64,000 bases of DNA from Siderastrea siderea (taxonomy: Eukaryota > Cnidaria > Anthozoa > Scleractinia > Rhizangiidae). The DNA lies in the NCBI GenBank assembly GCA_964030785.1, contig CAXIQD010000431.1, positions 1-64,000 on the forward strand, read 5' to 3'. Shown here one piece after another: positions 50,782-62,560 of this stretch. The position numbers were made by a program, and so were the translations under genes. Each line of letters starts with the position of its first letter. The stretch's first letter is position 1. The notes beneath the pieces are model-generated. The model searched no databases. It saw only the letters and a list, made by a program, of their open reading frames with translations, and was not told the origin of the DNA.

Positions 50782-51918
50782 GTGCCAGCAGTCCTTTTTT
50801 CTTCTCCCCTCTCTCCCCTCCCTTCTCTTTTCTCTCCCGTGTGGTTTCTAGGCTCGTGGGAGTCCAAAAAACCCAGCTTCGGTGTCGTTGCGGTGAAAAT
50901 GGGCAAATCTTCAGGAGCCACCTTTTCAAAAATCCAGGTAGATGTTGCAAGCAAATCTTGCCAGATGGTGAAAAGTGACCGAATTCTGGCTGATGAGCGG
51001 CCTTTTCAGCATTTCTTGGCCATTTTATCCCATTTCATGCCAAAATATACCCGGATTTTTGAAAACGGTTCCACTCGGTTGAGGTGTCCGAGCGGTGTGT
51101 CGCGAGCACTTTTTTGTTGTTCAGAAAGTATCCCCAAAGTAGGCAATATAAAAATTATGAGTGCCAGCAGTCCTTTTTTCTTCTCCCCTCTCTCCCCTCC
51201 CTTCTCTTTTCTCTCCCGTGTGGTTTCTAGGCTCGTGGGAGTCCAAAAAACCCAGCTTCGGTGTCGTTGCGGTGAAAATGGGCAAATCTTCAGGAGCCAC
51301 CTTTTCAAAAATCCAGGTAGATGTTGCAAGCAAATCTTGCCAGATGGTGAAAAGTGACCGAATTCTGGCTGATGAGCGGCCTTTTCAGCATTTCTTGGCC
51401 ATTTTAGCCCATTTCATGCCAAAATATACCCGGATTTTTGAAAACGGTTCCGCTCGGTTGAGGTGTCCGAGCGGTGTGTCGCGAGCACTTTTTTGTCGTT
51501 CAGAAACTATCTCCAAAGTAGGCAATATAAAAATTATGAGTGCCAGCAGTCCTTTTTTCTTCTCCCCTCTCTCCCCTCCCTTCTCTTTTCTCTCCCGTGT
51601 GGTTTCTAGGCTCGTGGGAGTCCAAAAAACCCAGCTTCGGTGTCGTTCCGGTGAAAATGGGCAAATCTTCAGGAGCCACCTTTTCAAAAATCCAGGTAGA
51701 TGTTGCAAGCAAATCTTGCCAGATGGTGAAAAGTGACCGAATTCTGGCTGATGAGCGGCCTTTTCAGCATTTCTTGGCCATTTTAGCCCATTTCATGCCA
51801 AAATATACCCGGATTTTTGAAAACGGTTCCGCTCGGTTGAGGTGTCCGAGCGGTGTGTCGCGAGCACTTTTTTGTCGTTCAGAAACTATCTCCAAAGTAG
51901 GCAATATAAAAATTATGA

Positions 51919-52297
51919 GTGCCAGCAGTCCTTTTTTCTTCTCCCCTCTCTCCCCTCCCTTCTCTTTTCTCTCCCGTGTGGTTTCTAGGCTCGTGGGAGT
52001 CCAAAAAACCCAGCTTCGGTGTCGTTGCGGTGAAAATGGGCAAATCTTCAGGAGCCACCTTTTCAAAAATCCAGGTAGATGTTGCAAGCAAATCTTGCCA
52101 GATGGTGAAAAGTGACCGAATTCTGGCTGATGAGCGGCCTTTTCAGCATTTCTTGGCCATTTTATCCCATTTCATGCCAAAATATACCCGGATTTTTGAA
52201 AACGGTTCCACTCGGTTGAGGTGTCCGAGCGGTGTGTCGCGAGCACTTTTTTGTCGTTCAGAAAGTATCCCCAAAGTAGGCAATATAAAAATTATGA
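51919..52297. repeat. C2 unit following the higher-order block
   Basis: It has m140 T, m185 A, m240 G and m245 C but keeps GTCGTTC. It sits directly between the last 1619-bp copy and the next compound, where the regular order breaks. Confidence 0.9.
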
Positions 52298-52779
52298 GTG
52301 CCAGCAGTCCTTTTTTCTTCTCCCCTCTCTCCCCTCCCTTCTCTTTTCTCTCCCGTGTGGTTTCTAGGCTCGTGGGAGTCCAAAAAACCCAGCTTCGGTG
52401 TCGTTGCGGTGAAAATGGGCAAATCTTCAGGAGCCACCTTTTCAAAAATCCAGGTAGATGTTGCAAGCAAATCTTGCCAGATGGTGAAAAGTGACCGAAT
52501 TCTGGCTGATGAGCGGCCTTTTCAGCATTTCTTGGCCATTTTAGCCCATTTCATGTCAAATTGTTGCAAGCAAATCTTGCCAGATGGTGAAAAATGACCG
52601 AATTCTGGCTGATGAGCGGCCTTTTCAGCATTTCATGGCCGTTTTATCCCATTTCATGCCAAAATATACCCGGATTTTTGAAAACGGTACCGCTCGGTTG
52701 AGGTGTCCGAGCGGTGTGTCGCGAGCACTTTTTTGTCGTTCAGAAACTATCTCCAAAGTAGGCAATATAAAAATTATGA
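52298..52779. repeat. 482-bp compound unit (class B), copy 13, GCGAGCACT form
   Basis: The partial copy is 52561-52663 and the KpnI site starts at 52686. It has the A-type GCGAGCACT instead of the B-type GCGAGGACT, so it is a B/A mosaic downstream of m182. It is followed by an E-marked A unit (E base at 52888), not C1. Confidence 0.93.
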
Positions 52780-53537
52780 GTGCCAGCAGTCCTTTTTTCT
52801 TCTCCCCTCTCTCCCCTCCCTTCTCTTTTCTCTCCCGTGTGGTTTCTAGGCTCGTGGGAGTCCAAAAAACCCAGCTTCGGTGTCGTTCCGGTGAAAATGG
52901 GCAAATCTTCAGGAGCCACCTTTTCAAAAATCCAGGTAGATGTTGCAAGCAAATCTTGCCAGATGGTGAAAAGTGACCGAATTCTGGCTGATGAGCGGCC
53001 TTTTCAGCATTTCTTGGCCATTTTAGCCCATTTCATGCCAAAATATACCCGGATTTTTGAAAACGGTTCCGCTCGGTTGAGGTGTCCGAGCGGTGTGTCG
53101 CGAGCACTTTTTTGTCGTTCAGAAACTATCTCCAAAGTAGGCAATATAAAAATTATGAGTGCCAGCAGTCCTTTTTTCTTCTCCCCTCTCTCCCCTCCCT
53201 TCTCTTTTCTCTCCCGTGTGGTTTCTAGGCTCGTGGGAGTCCAAAAAACCCAGCTTCGGTGTCGTTGCGGTGAAAATGGGCAAATCTTCAGGAGCCACCT
53301 TTTCAAAAATCCAGGTAGATGTTGCAAGCAAATCTTGCCAGATGGTGAAAAGTGACCGAATTCTGGCTGATGAGCGGCCTTTTCAGCATTTCTTGGCCAT
53401 TTTATCCCATTTCATGCCAAAATATACCCGGATTTTTGAAAACGGTTCCACTCGGTTGAGGTGTCCGAGCGGTGTGTCGCGAGCACTTTTTTGTCGTTCA
53501 GAAAGTATCCCCAAAGTAGGCAATATAAAAATTATGA
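52780..53537. repeat. E-marked A unit then C2 unit
   Basis: 52780-53158 has the last E base of the window (52888). 53159-53537 is C2. Together with the compounds on each side they are a shortened version of the higher-order order. Confidence 0.88.
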
Positions 53538-54019
53538 GTGCCAGCAGTCCTTTTTTCTTCTCCCCTCTCTCCCCTCCCTTCTCTTTTCTCTCCCGTGTGG
53601 TTTCTAGGCTCGTGGGAGTCCAAAAAACCCAGCTTCGGTGTCGTTGCGGTGAAAATGGGCAAATCTTCAGGAGCCACCTTTTCAAAAATCCAGGTAGATG
53701 TTGCAAGCAAATCTTGCCAGATGGTGAAAAGTGACCGAATTCTGGCTGATGAGCGGCCTTTTCAGCATTTCTTGGCCATTTTAGCCCATTTCATGTCAAA
53801 TTGTTGCAAGCAAATCTTGCCAGATGGTGAAAAATGACCGAATTCTGGCTGATGAGCGGCCTTTTCAGCATTTCATGGCCGTTTTATCCCATTTCATGCC
53901 AAAATATACCCGGATTTTTGAAAACGGTACCGCTCGGTTGAGGTGTCCGAGCGGTGTGTCGCGAGCACTTTTTTGTCGTTCAGAAACTATCTCCAAAGTA
54001 GGCAATATAAAAATTATGA
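53538..54019. repeat. 482-bp compound unit (class B), copy 14, GCGAGCACT form
   Basis: The partial copy is 53801-53903 and the KpnI site starts at 53926. It has A-type m219, as in copy 13, is preceded by C2 and followed by C1 (54020-54398). Confidence 0.93.
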
Positions 54020-54398
54020 GTGCCAGCAGTCCTTTTTTCTTCTCCCCTCTCTCCCCTCCCTTCTCTTTTCTCTCCCGTGTGGTTTCTAGGCTCGTGGGAG
54101 TCCAAAAAACCCAGCTTCGGTGTCGTTGCGGTGAAAATGGGCAAATCTTCAGGAGCCACCTTTTCAAAAATCCAGGTAGATGTTGCAAGCAAATCTTGCC
54201 AGATGGTGAAAAGTGACCGAATTCTGGCTGATGAGCGGCCTTTTCAGCATTTCTTGGCCATTTTATCCCATTTCATGCCAAAATATACCCGGATTTTTGA
54301 AAACGGTTCCACTCGGTTGAGGTGTCCGAGCGGTGTGTCGCGAGCACTTTTTTGTTGTTCAGAAAGTATCCCCAAAGTAGGCAATATAAAAATTATGA

Positions 54399-56669
54399 GT
54401 GCCAGCAGTCCTTTTTTCTTCTCCCCTCTCTCCCCTCCCTTCTCTTTTCTCTCCCGTGTGGTTTCTAGGCTCGTGGGAGTCCAAAAAACCCAGCTTCGGT
54501 GTCGTTGCGGTGAAAATGGGCAAATCTTCAGGAGCCACCTTTTCAAAAATCCAGGTAGATGTTGCAAGCAAATCTTGCCAGATGGTGAAAAGTGACCGAA
54601 TTCTGGCTGATGAGCGGCCTTTTCAGCATTTCTTGGCCATTTTAGCCCATTTCATGCCAAAATATACCCGGATTTTGAAAACGGTTCCGCTCGGTTGAGG
54701 TGTCCGAGCGGTGTGTCGCGAGCACTTTTTTGTCGTTCAGAAACTATCTCCAAAGTAGGCAATATAAAAATTATGAGTGCCAGCAGTCCTTTTTTCTTCT
54801 CCCCTCTCTCCCCTCCCTTCTCTTTCTCTCCCGTGTGGTTTCTAGGCTCGTGGGAGTCCAAAAAACCCAGCTTCGGTGTCGTTGCGGTGAAAATGGGCAA
54901 ATCTTCAGGAGCCACCTTTTCAAAAATCCAGGTAGATGTTGCAAGCAAATCTTGCCAGATGGTGAAAAGTGACCGAATTCTGGCTGATGAGCGGCCTTTT
55001 CAGCATTTCTTGGCCATTTTATCCCATTTCATGCCAAAATATACCCGGATTTTTGAAAACGGTTCCACTCGGTTGAGGTGTCCGAGCGGTGTGTCGCGAG
55101 CACTTTTTTGTCGTTCAGAAAGTATCCCCAAAGTAGGCAATATAAAAATTATGAGTGCCAGCAGTCCTTTTTTCTTCTCCCCTCTCTCCCCTCCCTTCTC
55201 TTTTCTCTCCCGTGTGGTTTCTAGGCTCGTGGGAGTCCAAAAAACCCAGCTTCGGTGTCGTTGCGGTGAAAATGGGCAAATCTTCAGGAGCCACCTTTTC
55301 AAAAATCCAGGTAGATGTTGCAAGCAAATCTTGCCAGATGGTGAAAAGTGACCGAATTCTGGCTGATGAGCGGCCTTTTCAGCATTTCTTGGCCATTTTA
55401 GCCCATTTCATGCCAAAATATACCCGGATTTTTGAAAACGGTTCCGCTCGGTTGAGGTGTCCGAGCGGTGTGTCGCGAGCACTTTTTTGTCGTTCAGAAA
55501 CTATCTCCAAAGTAGGCAATATAAAAATTATGAGTGCCAGCAGTCCTTTTTCTTCTCCCCTCTCTCCCCTCCCTTCTCTTTTCTCTCCCGTGTGGTTTCT
55601 AGGCTCGTGGGAGTCCAAAAAACCCAGCTTCGGTGTCGTTGCGGTGAAAATGGGCAAATCTTCAGGAACCACCTTTTCAAAAATCCAGGTAGATGTTGCA
55701 AGCAAATCTTGCCAGATGGTGAAAAGTGACCGAATTCTGGCTGATGAGCGGCCTTTTCAGCATTTCTTGGCCATTTTATCCCATTTCATGCCAAAATATA
55801 CCCGGATTTTTGAAAACGGTTCCACTCGGTTGAGGTGTCCGAGCGGTGTGTCGCGAGCACTTTTTTGTCGTTCAGAAAGTATCCCCAAAGTAGGCAATAT
55901 AAAAATTATGAGTGCCAGCAGTCCTTTTTTCTTCTCCCCTCTCTCCCCTCCCTTCTCTTTTCTCTCCCGTGTGGTTTCTAGGCTCGTGGGAGTCCAAAAA
56001 ACCCAGCTTCGGTGTCGTTGCGGTGAAAATGGGCAAATCTTCAGGAGCCACCTTTTCAAAAATCCAGGTAGATGTTGCAAGCAAATCTTGCCAGATGGTG
56101 AAAAGTGACCGAATTCTGGCTGATGAACGGCCTTTTCAGCATTTCTTGGCCATTTTAGCCCATTTCATGCCAAAATATACCCGGATTTTTGAAAACGGTT
56201 CCGCTCGGTTGAGGTGTCCGAGCGGTGTGTCGCGAGCACTTTTTTGTCGTTCAGAAACTATCTCCAAAGTAGGCAATATAAAAATTATGAGTGCCAGCAG
56301 TCCTTTTTTCTTCTCCCCTCTCTCCCCTCCCTTCTCTTTTCTCTCCCGTGTGGTTTCTAGGCTCGTGGGAGTCCAAAAAACCCAGCTTCGGTGTCGTTGC
56401 GGTGAAAATGGGCAAATCTTCAGGAGCCACCTTTTCAAAAATCCAGGTAGATGTTGCAAGCAAATCTTGCCAGATGGTGAAAAGTGACCGAATTCTGGCT
56501 GATGAGCGGCCTTTTCAGCATTTCTTGGCCATTTTATCCCATTTCATGCCAAAATATACCCGGATTTTTGAAAACGGTTCCACTCGGTTGAGGTGTCCGA
56601 GCGGTGTGTCGCGAGCACTTTTTTGTCGTTCAGAAAGTATCCCCAAAGTAGGCAATATAAAAATTATGA
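54399..56669. repeat. A-C2 dimer run with several one-base losses
   Basis: Six units alternate A, C2, A, C2, A, C2. Single T losses occur in GGATTTTTG near 54673-54677 (A unit), in CTCTTTTCTC near 54822-54825 and in the T6 run near 55548-55552 (both in C2 units), giving units of 378 bp. There are also substitutions G to A at 55668 (CAGGAACCACC) and at 56127 (GATGAACGG). This 1.6-kb stretch has half of the one-base losses of the whole window. Confidence 0.88.
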
Positions 56670-57151
56670 GTGCCAGCAGTCCTTTTTTCTTCTCCCCTCT
56701 CTCCCCTCCCTTCTCTTTTCTCTCCCGTGTGGTTTCTAGGCTCGTGGGAGTCCAAAAAACCCAGCTTCGGTGTCGTTGCGGTGAAAATGGGCAAATCTTC
56801 AGGAGCCACCTTTTCAAAAATCCAGGTAGATGTTGCAAGCAAATCTTGCCAGATGGTGAAAAGTGACCGAATTCTGGCTGATGAGCGGCCTTTTCAGCAT
56901 TTCTTGGCCATTTTAGCCCATTTCATGTCAAATTGTTGCAAGCAAATCTTGCCAGATGGTGAAAAATGACCGAATTCTGGCTGATGAGCGGCCTTTTCAG
57001 CATTTCATGGCCGTTTTGTCCCATTTCATGCCAAAATATACCCGGATTTTTGAAAACGGTACCGCTCGGTTGAGGTGTCCGAGCGGTGTGTCGCGAGCAC
57101 TTTTTTGTCGTTCAGAAACTATCTCCAAAGTAGGCAATATAAAAATTATGA
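56670..57151. repeat. 482-bp compound unit (class B), copy 15, GCGAGCACT form
   Basis: The partial copy is 56933-57035 and the KpnI site starts at 57058. It has A-type m219 plus a private A to G at 57018 (CCGTTTTGTCCC). It is preceded by C2 and followed by C1 (57152-57530). Confidence 0.93.
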
Positions 57152-59804
57152 GTGCCAGCAGTCCTTTTTTCTTCTCCCCTCTCTCCCCTCCCTTCTCTTT
57201 TCTCTCCCGTGTGGTTTCTAGGCTCGTGGGAGTCCAAAAAACCCAGCTTCGGTGTCGTTGCGGTGAAAATGGGCAAATCTTCAGGAGCCACCTTTTCAAA
57301 AATCCAGGTAGATGTTGCAAGCAAATCTTGCCAGATGGTGAAAAGTGACCGAATTCTGGCTGATGAGCGGCCTTTTCAGCATTTCTTGGCCATTTTATCC
57401 CATTTCATGCCAAAATATACCCGGATTTTTGAAAACGGTTCCACTCGGTTGAGGTGTCCGAGCGGTGTGTCGCGAGCACTTTTTTGTTGTTCAGAAAGTA
57501 TCCCCAAAGTAGGCAATATAAAAATTATGAGTGCCAGCAGTCCTTTTTTCTTCTCCCCTCTCTCCCCTCCCTTCTCTTTTCTCTCCCGTGTGGTTTCTAG
57601 GCTCGTGGGAGTCCAAAAAACCCAGCTTCGGTGTCGTTGCGGTGAAAATGGGCAAATCTTCAGGAGCCACCTTTTCAAAAATCCAGGTAGATGTTGCAAG
57701 CAAATCTTGCCAGATGGTGAAAAGTGACCGAATTCTGGCTGATGAGCGGCCTTTTCAGCATTTCTTGGCCATTTTAGCCCATTTCATGCCAAAATATACC
57801 CGGATTTTTGAAAACGGTTCCGCTCGGTTGAGGTGTCCGAGCGGTGTGTCGCGAGCACTTTTTTGTCGTTCAGAAACTATCTCCAAAGTAGGCAATATAA
57901 AAATTATGAGTGCCAGCAGTCCTTTTTTCTTCTCCCCTCTCTCCCCTCCCTTCTCTTTTCTCTCCCGTGTGGTTTCTAGGCTCGTGGGAGTCCAAAAAAC
58001 CCAGCTTCGGTGTCGTTGCGGTGAAAATGGGCAAATCTTCAGGAGCCACCTTTTCAAAAATCCAGGTAGATGTTGCAAGCAAATCTTGCCAGATGGTGAA
58101 AAGTGACCGAATTCTGGCTGATGAGCGGCCTTTTCAGCATTTCTTGGCCATTTTAGCCCATTTCATGCCAAAATATACCCGGATTTTTGAAAACGGTTCC
58201 GCTCGGTTGAGGTGTCCGAGCGGTGTGTCGCGAGCACTTTTTTGTCGTTCAGAAACTATCTCCAAAGTAGGCAATATAAAAATTATGAGTGCCAGCAGTC
58301 CTTTTTTCTTCTCCCCTCTCTCCCCTCCCTTCTCTTTTCTCTCCCGTGTGGTTTCTAGGCTCGTGGGAGTCCAAAAAACCCAGCTTCGGTGTCGTTGCGG
58401 TGAAAATGGGCAAATCTTCAGGAGCCACCTTTTCAAAAATCCAGGTAGATGTTGCAAGCAAATCTTGCCAGATGGTGAAAAGTGACCGAATTCTGGCTGA
58501 TGAGCGGCCTTTTCAGCATTTCTTGGCCATTTTAGCCCATTTCATGCCAAAATATACCCGGATTTTTGAAAACGGTTCCGCTCGGTTGAGGTGTCCGAGC
58601 GGTGTGTCGCGAGCACTTTTTTGTCGTTCAGAAACTATCTCCAAAGTAGGCAATATAAAAATTATGAGTGCCAGCAGTCCTTTTTTCTTCTCCCCTCTCT
58701 CCCCTCCCTTCTCTTTTCTCTCCCGTGTGGTTTCTAGGCTCGTGGGAGTCCAAAAAACCCAGCTTCGGTGTCGTTGCGGTGAAAATGGGCAAATCTTCAG
58801 GAGCCACCTTTTCAAAAATCCAGGTAGATGTTGCAAGCAAATCTTGCCAGATGGTGAAAAGTGACCGAATTCTGGCTGATGAGCGGCCTTTTCAGCATTT
58901 CTTGGCCATTTTAGCCCATTTCATGCCAAAATATACCCGGATTTTTGAAAACGGTTCCGCTCGGTTGAGGTGTCCGAGCGGTGTGTCGCGAGCACTTTTT
59001 TGTCGTTCAGAAACTATCTCCAAAGTAGGCAATATAAAAATTATGAGTGCCAGCAGTCCTTTTTTCTTCTCCCCTCTCTCCCCTCCCTTCTCTTTTCTCT
59101 CCCGTGTGGTTTCTAGGCTCGTGGGAGTCCAAAAAACCCAGCTTCGGTGTCGTTGCGGTGAAAATGGGCAAATCTTCAGGAGCCACCTTTTCAAAAATCC
59201 AGGTAGATGTTGCAAGCAAATCTTGCCAGATGGTGAAAAGTGACCGAATTCTGGCTGATGAGCGGCCTTTTCAGCATTTCTTGGCCATTTTAGCCCATTT
59301 CATGCCAAAATATACCCGGATTTTTGAAAACGGTTCCGCTCGGTTGAGGTGTCCGAGCGGTGTGTCGCGAGCACTTTTTTGTCGTTCAGAAACTATCTCC
59401 AAAGTAGGCAATATAAAAATTATGAGTGCCAGCAGTCCTTTTTTCTTCTCCCCTCTCTCCCCTCCCTTCTCTTTTCTCTCCCGTGTGGTTTCTAGGCTCG
59501 TGGGAGTCCAAAAAACCCAGCTTCGGTGTCGTTGCGGTGAAAATGGGCAAATCTTCAGGAGCCACCTTTTCAAAAATCCAGGTAGATGTTGCAAGCAAAT
59601 CTTGCCAGATGGTGAAAAGTGACCGAATTCTGGCTGATGAGCGGCCTTTTCAGCATTTCTTGGCCATTTTAGCCCATTTCATGCCAAAATATACCCGGAT
59701 TTTTGAAAACGGTTCCGCTCGGTTGAGGTGTCCGAGCGGTGTGTCGCGAGCACTTTTTTGTCGTTCAGAAACTATCTCCAAAGTAGGCAATATAAAAATT
59801 ATGA
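57152..59804. repeat. C1 unit then six canonical A units
   Basis: 57152-57530 is C1. Units from 57531 to 59804 are plain A at exact 379-bp spacing, the longest C-free stretch in the right-hand domain. Confidence 0.9.
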
Positions 59805-60562
59805 GTGCCAGCAGTCCTTTTTTCTTCTCCCCTCTCTCCCCTCCCTTCTCTTTTCTCTCCCGTGTGGTTTCTAGGCTCGTGGGAGTCCAAAAAACCCAGC
59901 TTCGGTGTCGTTGCGGTGAAAATGGGCAAATCTTCAGGAGCCACCTTTTCAAAAATCCAGGTAGATGTTGCAAGCAAATCTTGCCAGATGGTGAAAAGTG
60001 ACCGAATTCTGGCTGATGAGCGGCCTTTTCAGCATTTCTTGGCCATTTTATCCCATTTCATGCCAAAATATACCCGGATTTTTGAAAACGGTTCCACTCG
60101 GTTGAGGTGTCCGAGCGGTGTGTCGCGAGCACTTTTTTGTCGTTCAGAAAGTATCCCCAAAGTAGGCAATATAAAAATTATGAGTGCCAGCAGTCCTTTT
60201 TTCTTCTCCCCTCTCTCCCCTCCCTTCTCTTTTCTCTCCCGTGTGGTTTCTAGGCTCGTGGGAGTCCAAAAAACCCAGCTTCGGTGTCGTTGCGGTGAAA
60301 ATGGGCAAATCTTCAGGAGCCACCTTTTCAAAAATCCAGGTAGATGTTGCAAGCAAATCTTGCCAGATGGTGAAAAGTGACCGAATTCTGGCTGATGAGC
60401 GGCCTTTTCAGCATTTCTTGGCCATTTTATCCCATTTCATGCCAAAATATACCCGGATTTTTGAAAACGGTTCCACTCGGTTGAGGTGTCCGAGCGGTGT
60501 GTCGCGAGCACTTTTTTGTCGTTCAGAAAGTATCCCCAAAGTAGGCAATATAAAAATTATGA
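59805..60562. repeat. Two adjacent C2 units
   Basis: Both have m140 T, m185 A, m240 G and m245 C with GTCGTTC kept. The pair recurs at 61321-62078, in each case just before a class B unit. Confidence 0.9.
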
Positions 60563-60941
60563 GTGCCAGCAGTCCTTTTTTCTTCTCCCCTCTCTCCCCT
60601 CCCTTCTCTTTTCTCTCCCGTGTGGTTTCTAGGCTCGTGGGAGTCCAAAAAACCCAGCTTCGGTGTCGTTGCGGTGAAAATGGGCAAATCTTCAGGAGCC
60701 ACCTTTTCAAAAATCCAGGTAGATGTTGCAAGCAAATCTTGCCAGATGGTGAAAAGTGACCGAATTCTGGCTGATGAGCGGCCTTTTCAGCATTTCATGG
60801 CCGTTTTATCCCATTTCATGCCAAAATATACCCGGATTTTTGAAAACGGTACCGCTCGGTTGAGGTGTCCGAGCGGTGTGTCGCGAGGACTTTTTTGTCG
60901 TTCAGAAACTATCTCCAAAGTAGGCAATATAAAAATTATGA
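60563..60941. repeat. Full-length class B unit without the 103-bp duplication
   Basis: This unit has every B base from m128 on (CATGGCCGTTTTATCCC, KpnI at 60848-60853, GCGAGGACT) but is 379 bp long. At m87 (60756) it has the A-type base (GAAAAGTGACC), as does the first, truncated half of a compound. This is what recombination between the two 103-bp direct copies inside a compound would give if the exchange fell between 60757 and 60796. It is the only B unit of this kind in the window. Confidence 0.92.
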
Positions 60942-62078
60942 GTGCCAGCAGTCCTTTTTTCTTCTCCCCTCTCTCCCCTCCCTTCTCTTTTCTCTCCCGT
61001 GTGGTTTCTAGGCTCGTGGGAGTCCAAAAAACCCAGCTTCGGTGTCGTTGCGGTGAAAATGGGCAAATCTTCAGGAGCCACCTTTTCAAAAATCCAGGTA
61101 GATGTTGCAAGCAAATCTTGCCAGATGGTGAAAAGTGACCGAATTCTGGCTGATGAGCGGCCTTTTCAGCATTTCTTGGCCATTTTAGCCCATTTCATGC
61201 CAAAATATACCCGGATTTTTGAAAACGGTTCCGCTCGGTTGAGGTGTCCGAGCGGTGTGTCGCGAGCACTTTTTTGTCGTTCAGAAACTATCTCCAAAGT
61301 AGGCAATATAAAAATTATGAGTGCCAGCAGTCCTTTTTTCTTCTCCCCTCTCTCCCCTCCCTTCTCTTTTCTCTCCCGTGTGGTTTCTAGGCTCGTGGGA
61401 GTCCAAAAAACCCAGCTTCGGTGTCGTTGCGGTGAAAATGGGCAAATCTTCAGGAGCCACCTTTTCAAAAATCCAGGTAGATGTTGCAAGCAAATCTTGC
61501 CAGATGGTGAAAAGTGACCGAATTCTGGCTGATGAGCGGCCTTTTCAGCATTTCTTGGCCATTTTATCCCATTTCATGCCAAAATATACCCGGATTTTTG
61601 AAAACGGTTCCACTCGGTTGAGGTGTCCGAGCGGTGTGTCGCGAGCACTTTTTTGTCGTTCAGAAAGTATCCCCAAAGTAGGCAATATAAAAATTATGAG
61701 TGCCAGCAGTCCTTTTTTCTTCTCCCCTCTCTCCCCTCCCTTCTCTTTTCTCTCCCGTGTGGTTTCTAGGCTCGTGGGAGTCCAAAAAACCCAGCTTCGG
61801 TGTCGTTGCGGTGAAAATGGGCAAATCTTCAGGAGCCACCTTTTCAAAAATCCAGGTAGATGTTGCAAGCAAATCTTGCCAGATGGTGAAAAGTGACCGA
61901 ATTCTGGCTGATGAGCGGCCTTTTCAGCATTTCTTGGCCATTTTATCCCATTTCATGCCAAAATATACCCGGATTTTTGAAAACGGTTCCACTCGGTTGA
62001 GGTGTCCGAGCGGTGTGTCGCGAGCACTTTTTTGTCGTTCAGAAAGTATCCCCAAAGTAGGCAATATAAAAATTATGA
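60942..62078. repeat. A unit then two C2 units
   Basis: 60942-61320 is canonical; 61321-61699 and 61700-62078 are C2. With the full-length B before it, this makes a four-unit step (B, A, C2, C2) to the next compound. Confidence 0.9.
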
Positions 62079-62560
62079 GTGCCAGCAGTCCTTTTTTCTT
62101 CTCCCCTCTCTCCCCTCCCTTCTCTTTTCTCTCCCGTGTGGTTTCTAGGCTCGTGGGAGTCCAAAAAACCCAGCTTCGGTGTCGTTGCGGTGAAAATGGG
62201 CAAATCTTCAGGAGCCACCTTTTCAAAAATCCAGGTAGATGTTGCAAGCAAATCTTGCCAGATGGTGAAAAGTGACCGAATTCTGGCTGATGAGCGGCCT
62301 TTTCAGCATTTCTTGGCCATTTTAGCCCATTTCATGTCAAATTGTTGCAAGCAAATCTTGCCAGATGGTGAAAAATGACCGAATTCTGGCTGATGAGCGG
62401 CCTTTTCAGCATTTCATGGCCGTTTTATCCCATTTCATGCCAAAATATACCCGGATTTTTGAAAACGGTACCGCTCGGTTGAGGTGTCCGAGCGGTGTGT
62501 CGCGAGGACTTTTTTGTCGTTCAGAAACTATCTCCAAAGTAGGCAATATAAAAATTATGA
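62079..62560. repeat. 482-bp compound unit (class B), copy 16
   Basis: T-junction form with GCGAGGACT. The partial copy is 62342-62444 and the KpnI site starts at 62467. It is preceded by two C2 units and followed by C1 (62561-62939). Confidence 0.94.

Larger units (their letters stand above)
47062..51918. repeat. 1619-bp higher-order repeat, three tandem copies
   Basis: Copies 47062-48680, 48681-50299 and 50300-51918 have the same order: class B compound (482), C1 (379), A (379), A with marker E (379). E bases are at 48410, 50029 and 51648, each exactly 1619 bp apart. The only internal difference I see is G to T at 50737 in copy 3. This is the clearest higher-order repeat in the window. The following units (C2, B, A-E, C2, B, C1) look like a rearranged continuation. 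Confidence 0.92.

Noticed and set aside
55155..56108. Longest plus-strand open frame (317 codons)
   Set aside because: It arises only because one T is lost near 55550, making a 378-bp unit divisible by three and joining two repeat frames. The product would be the same repeat translation twice.
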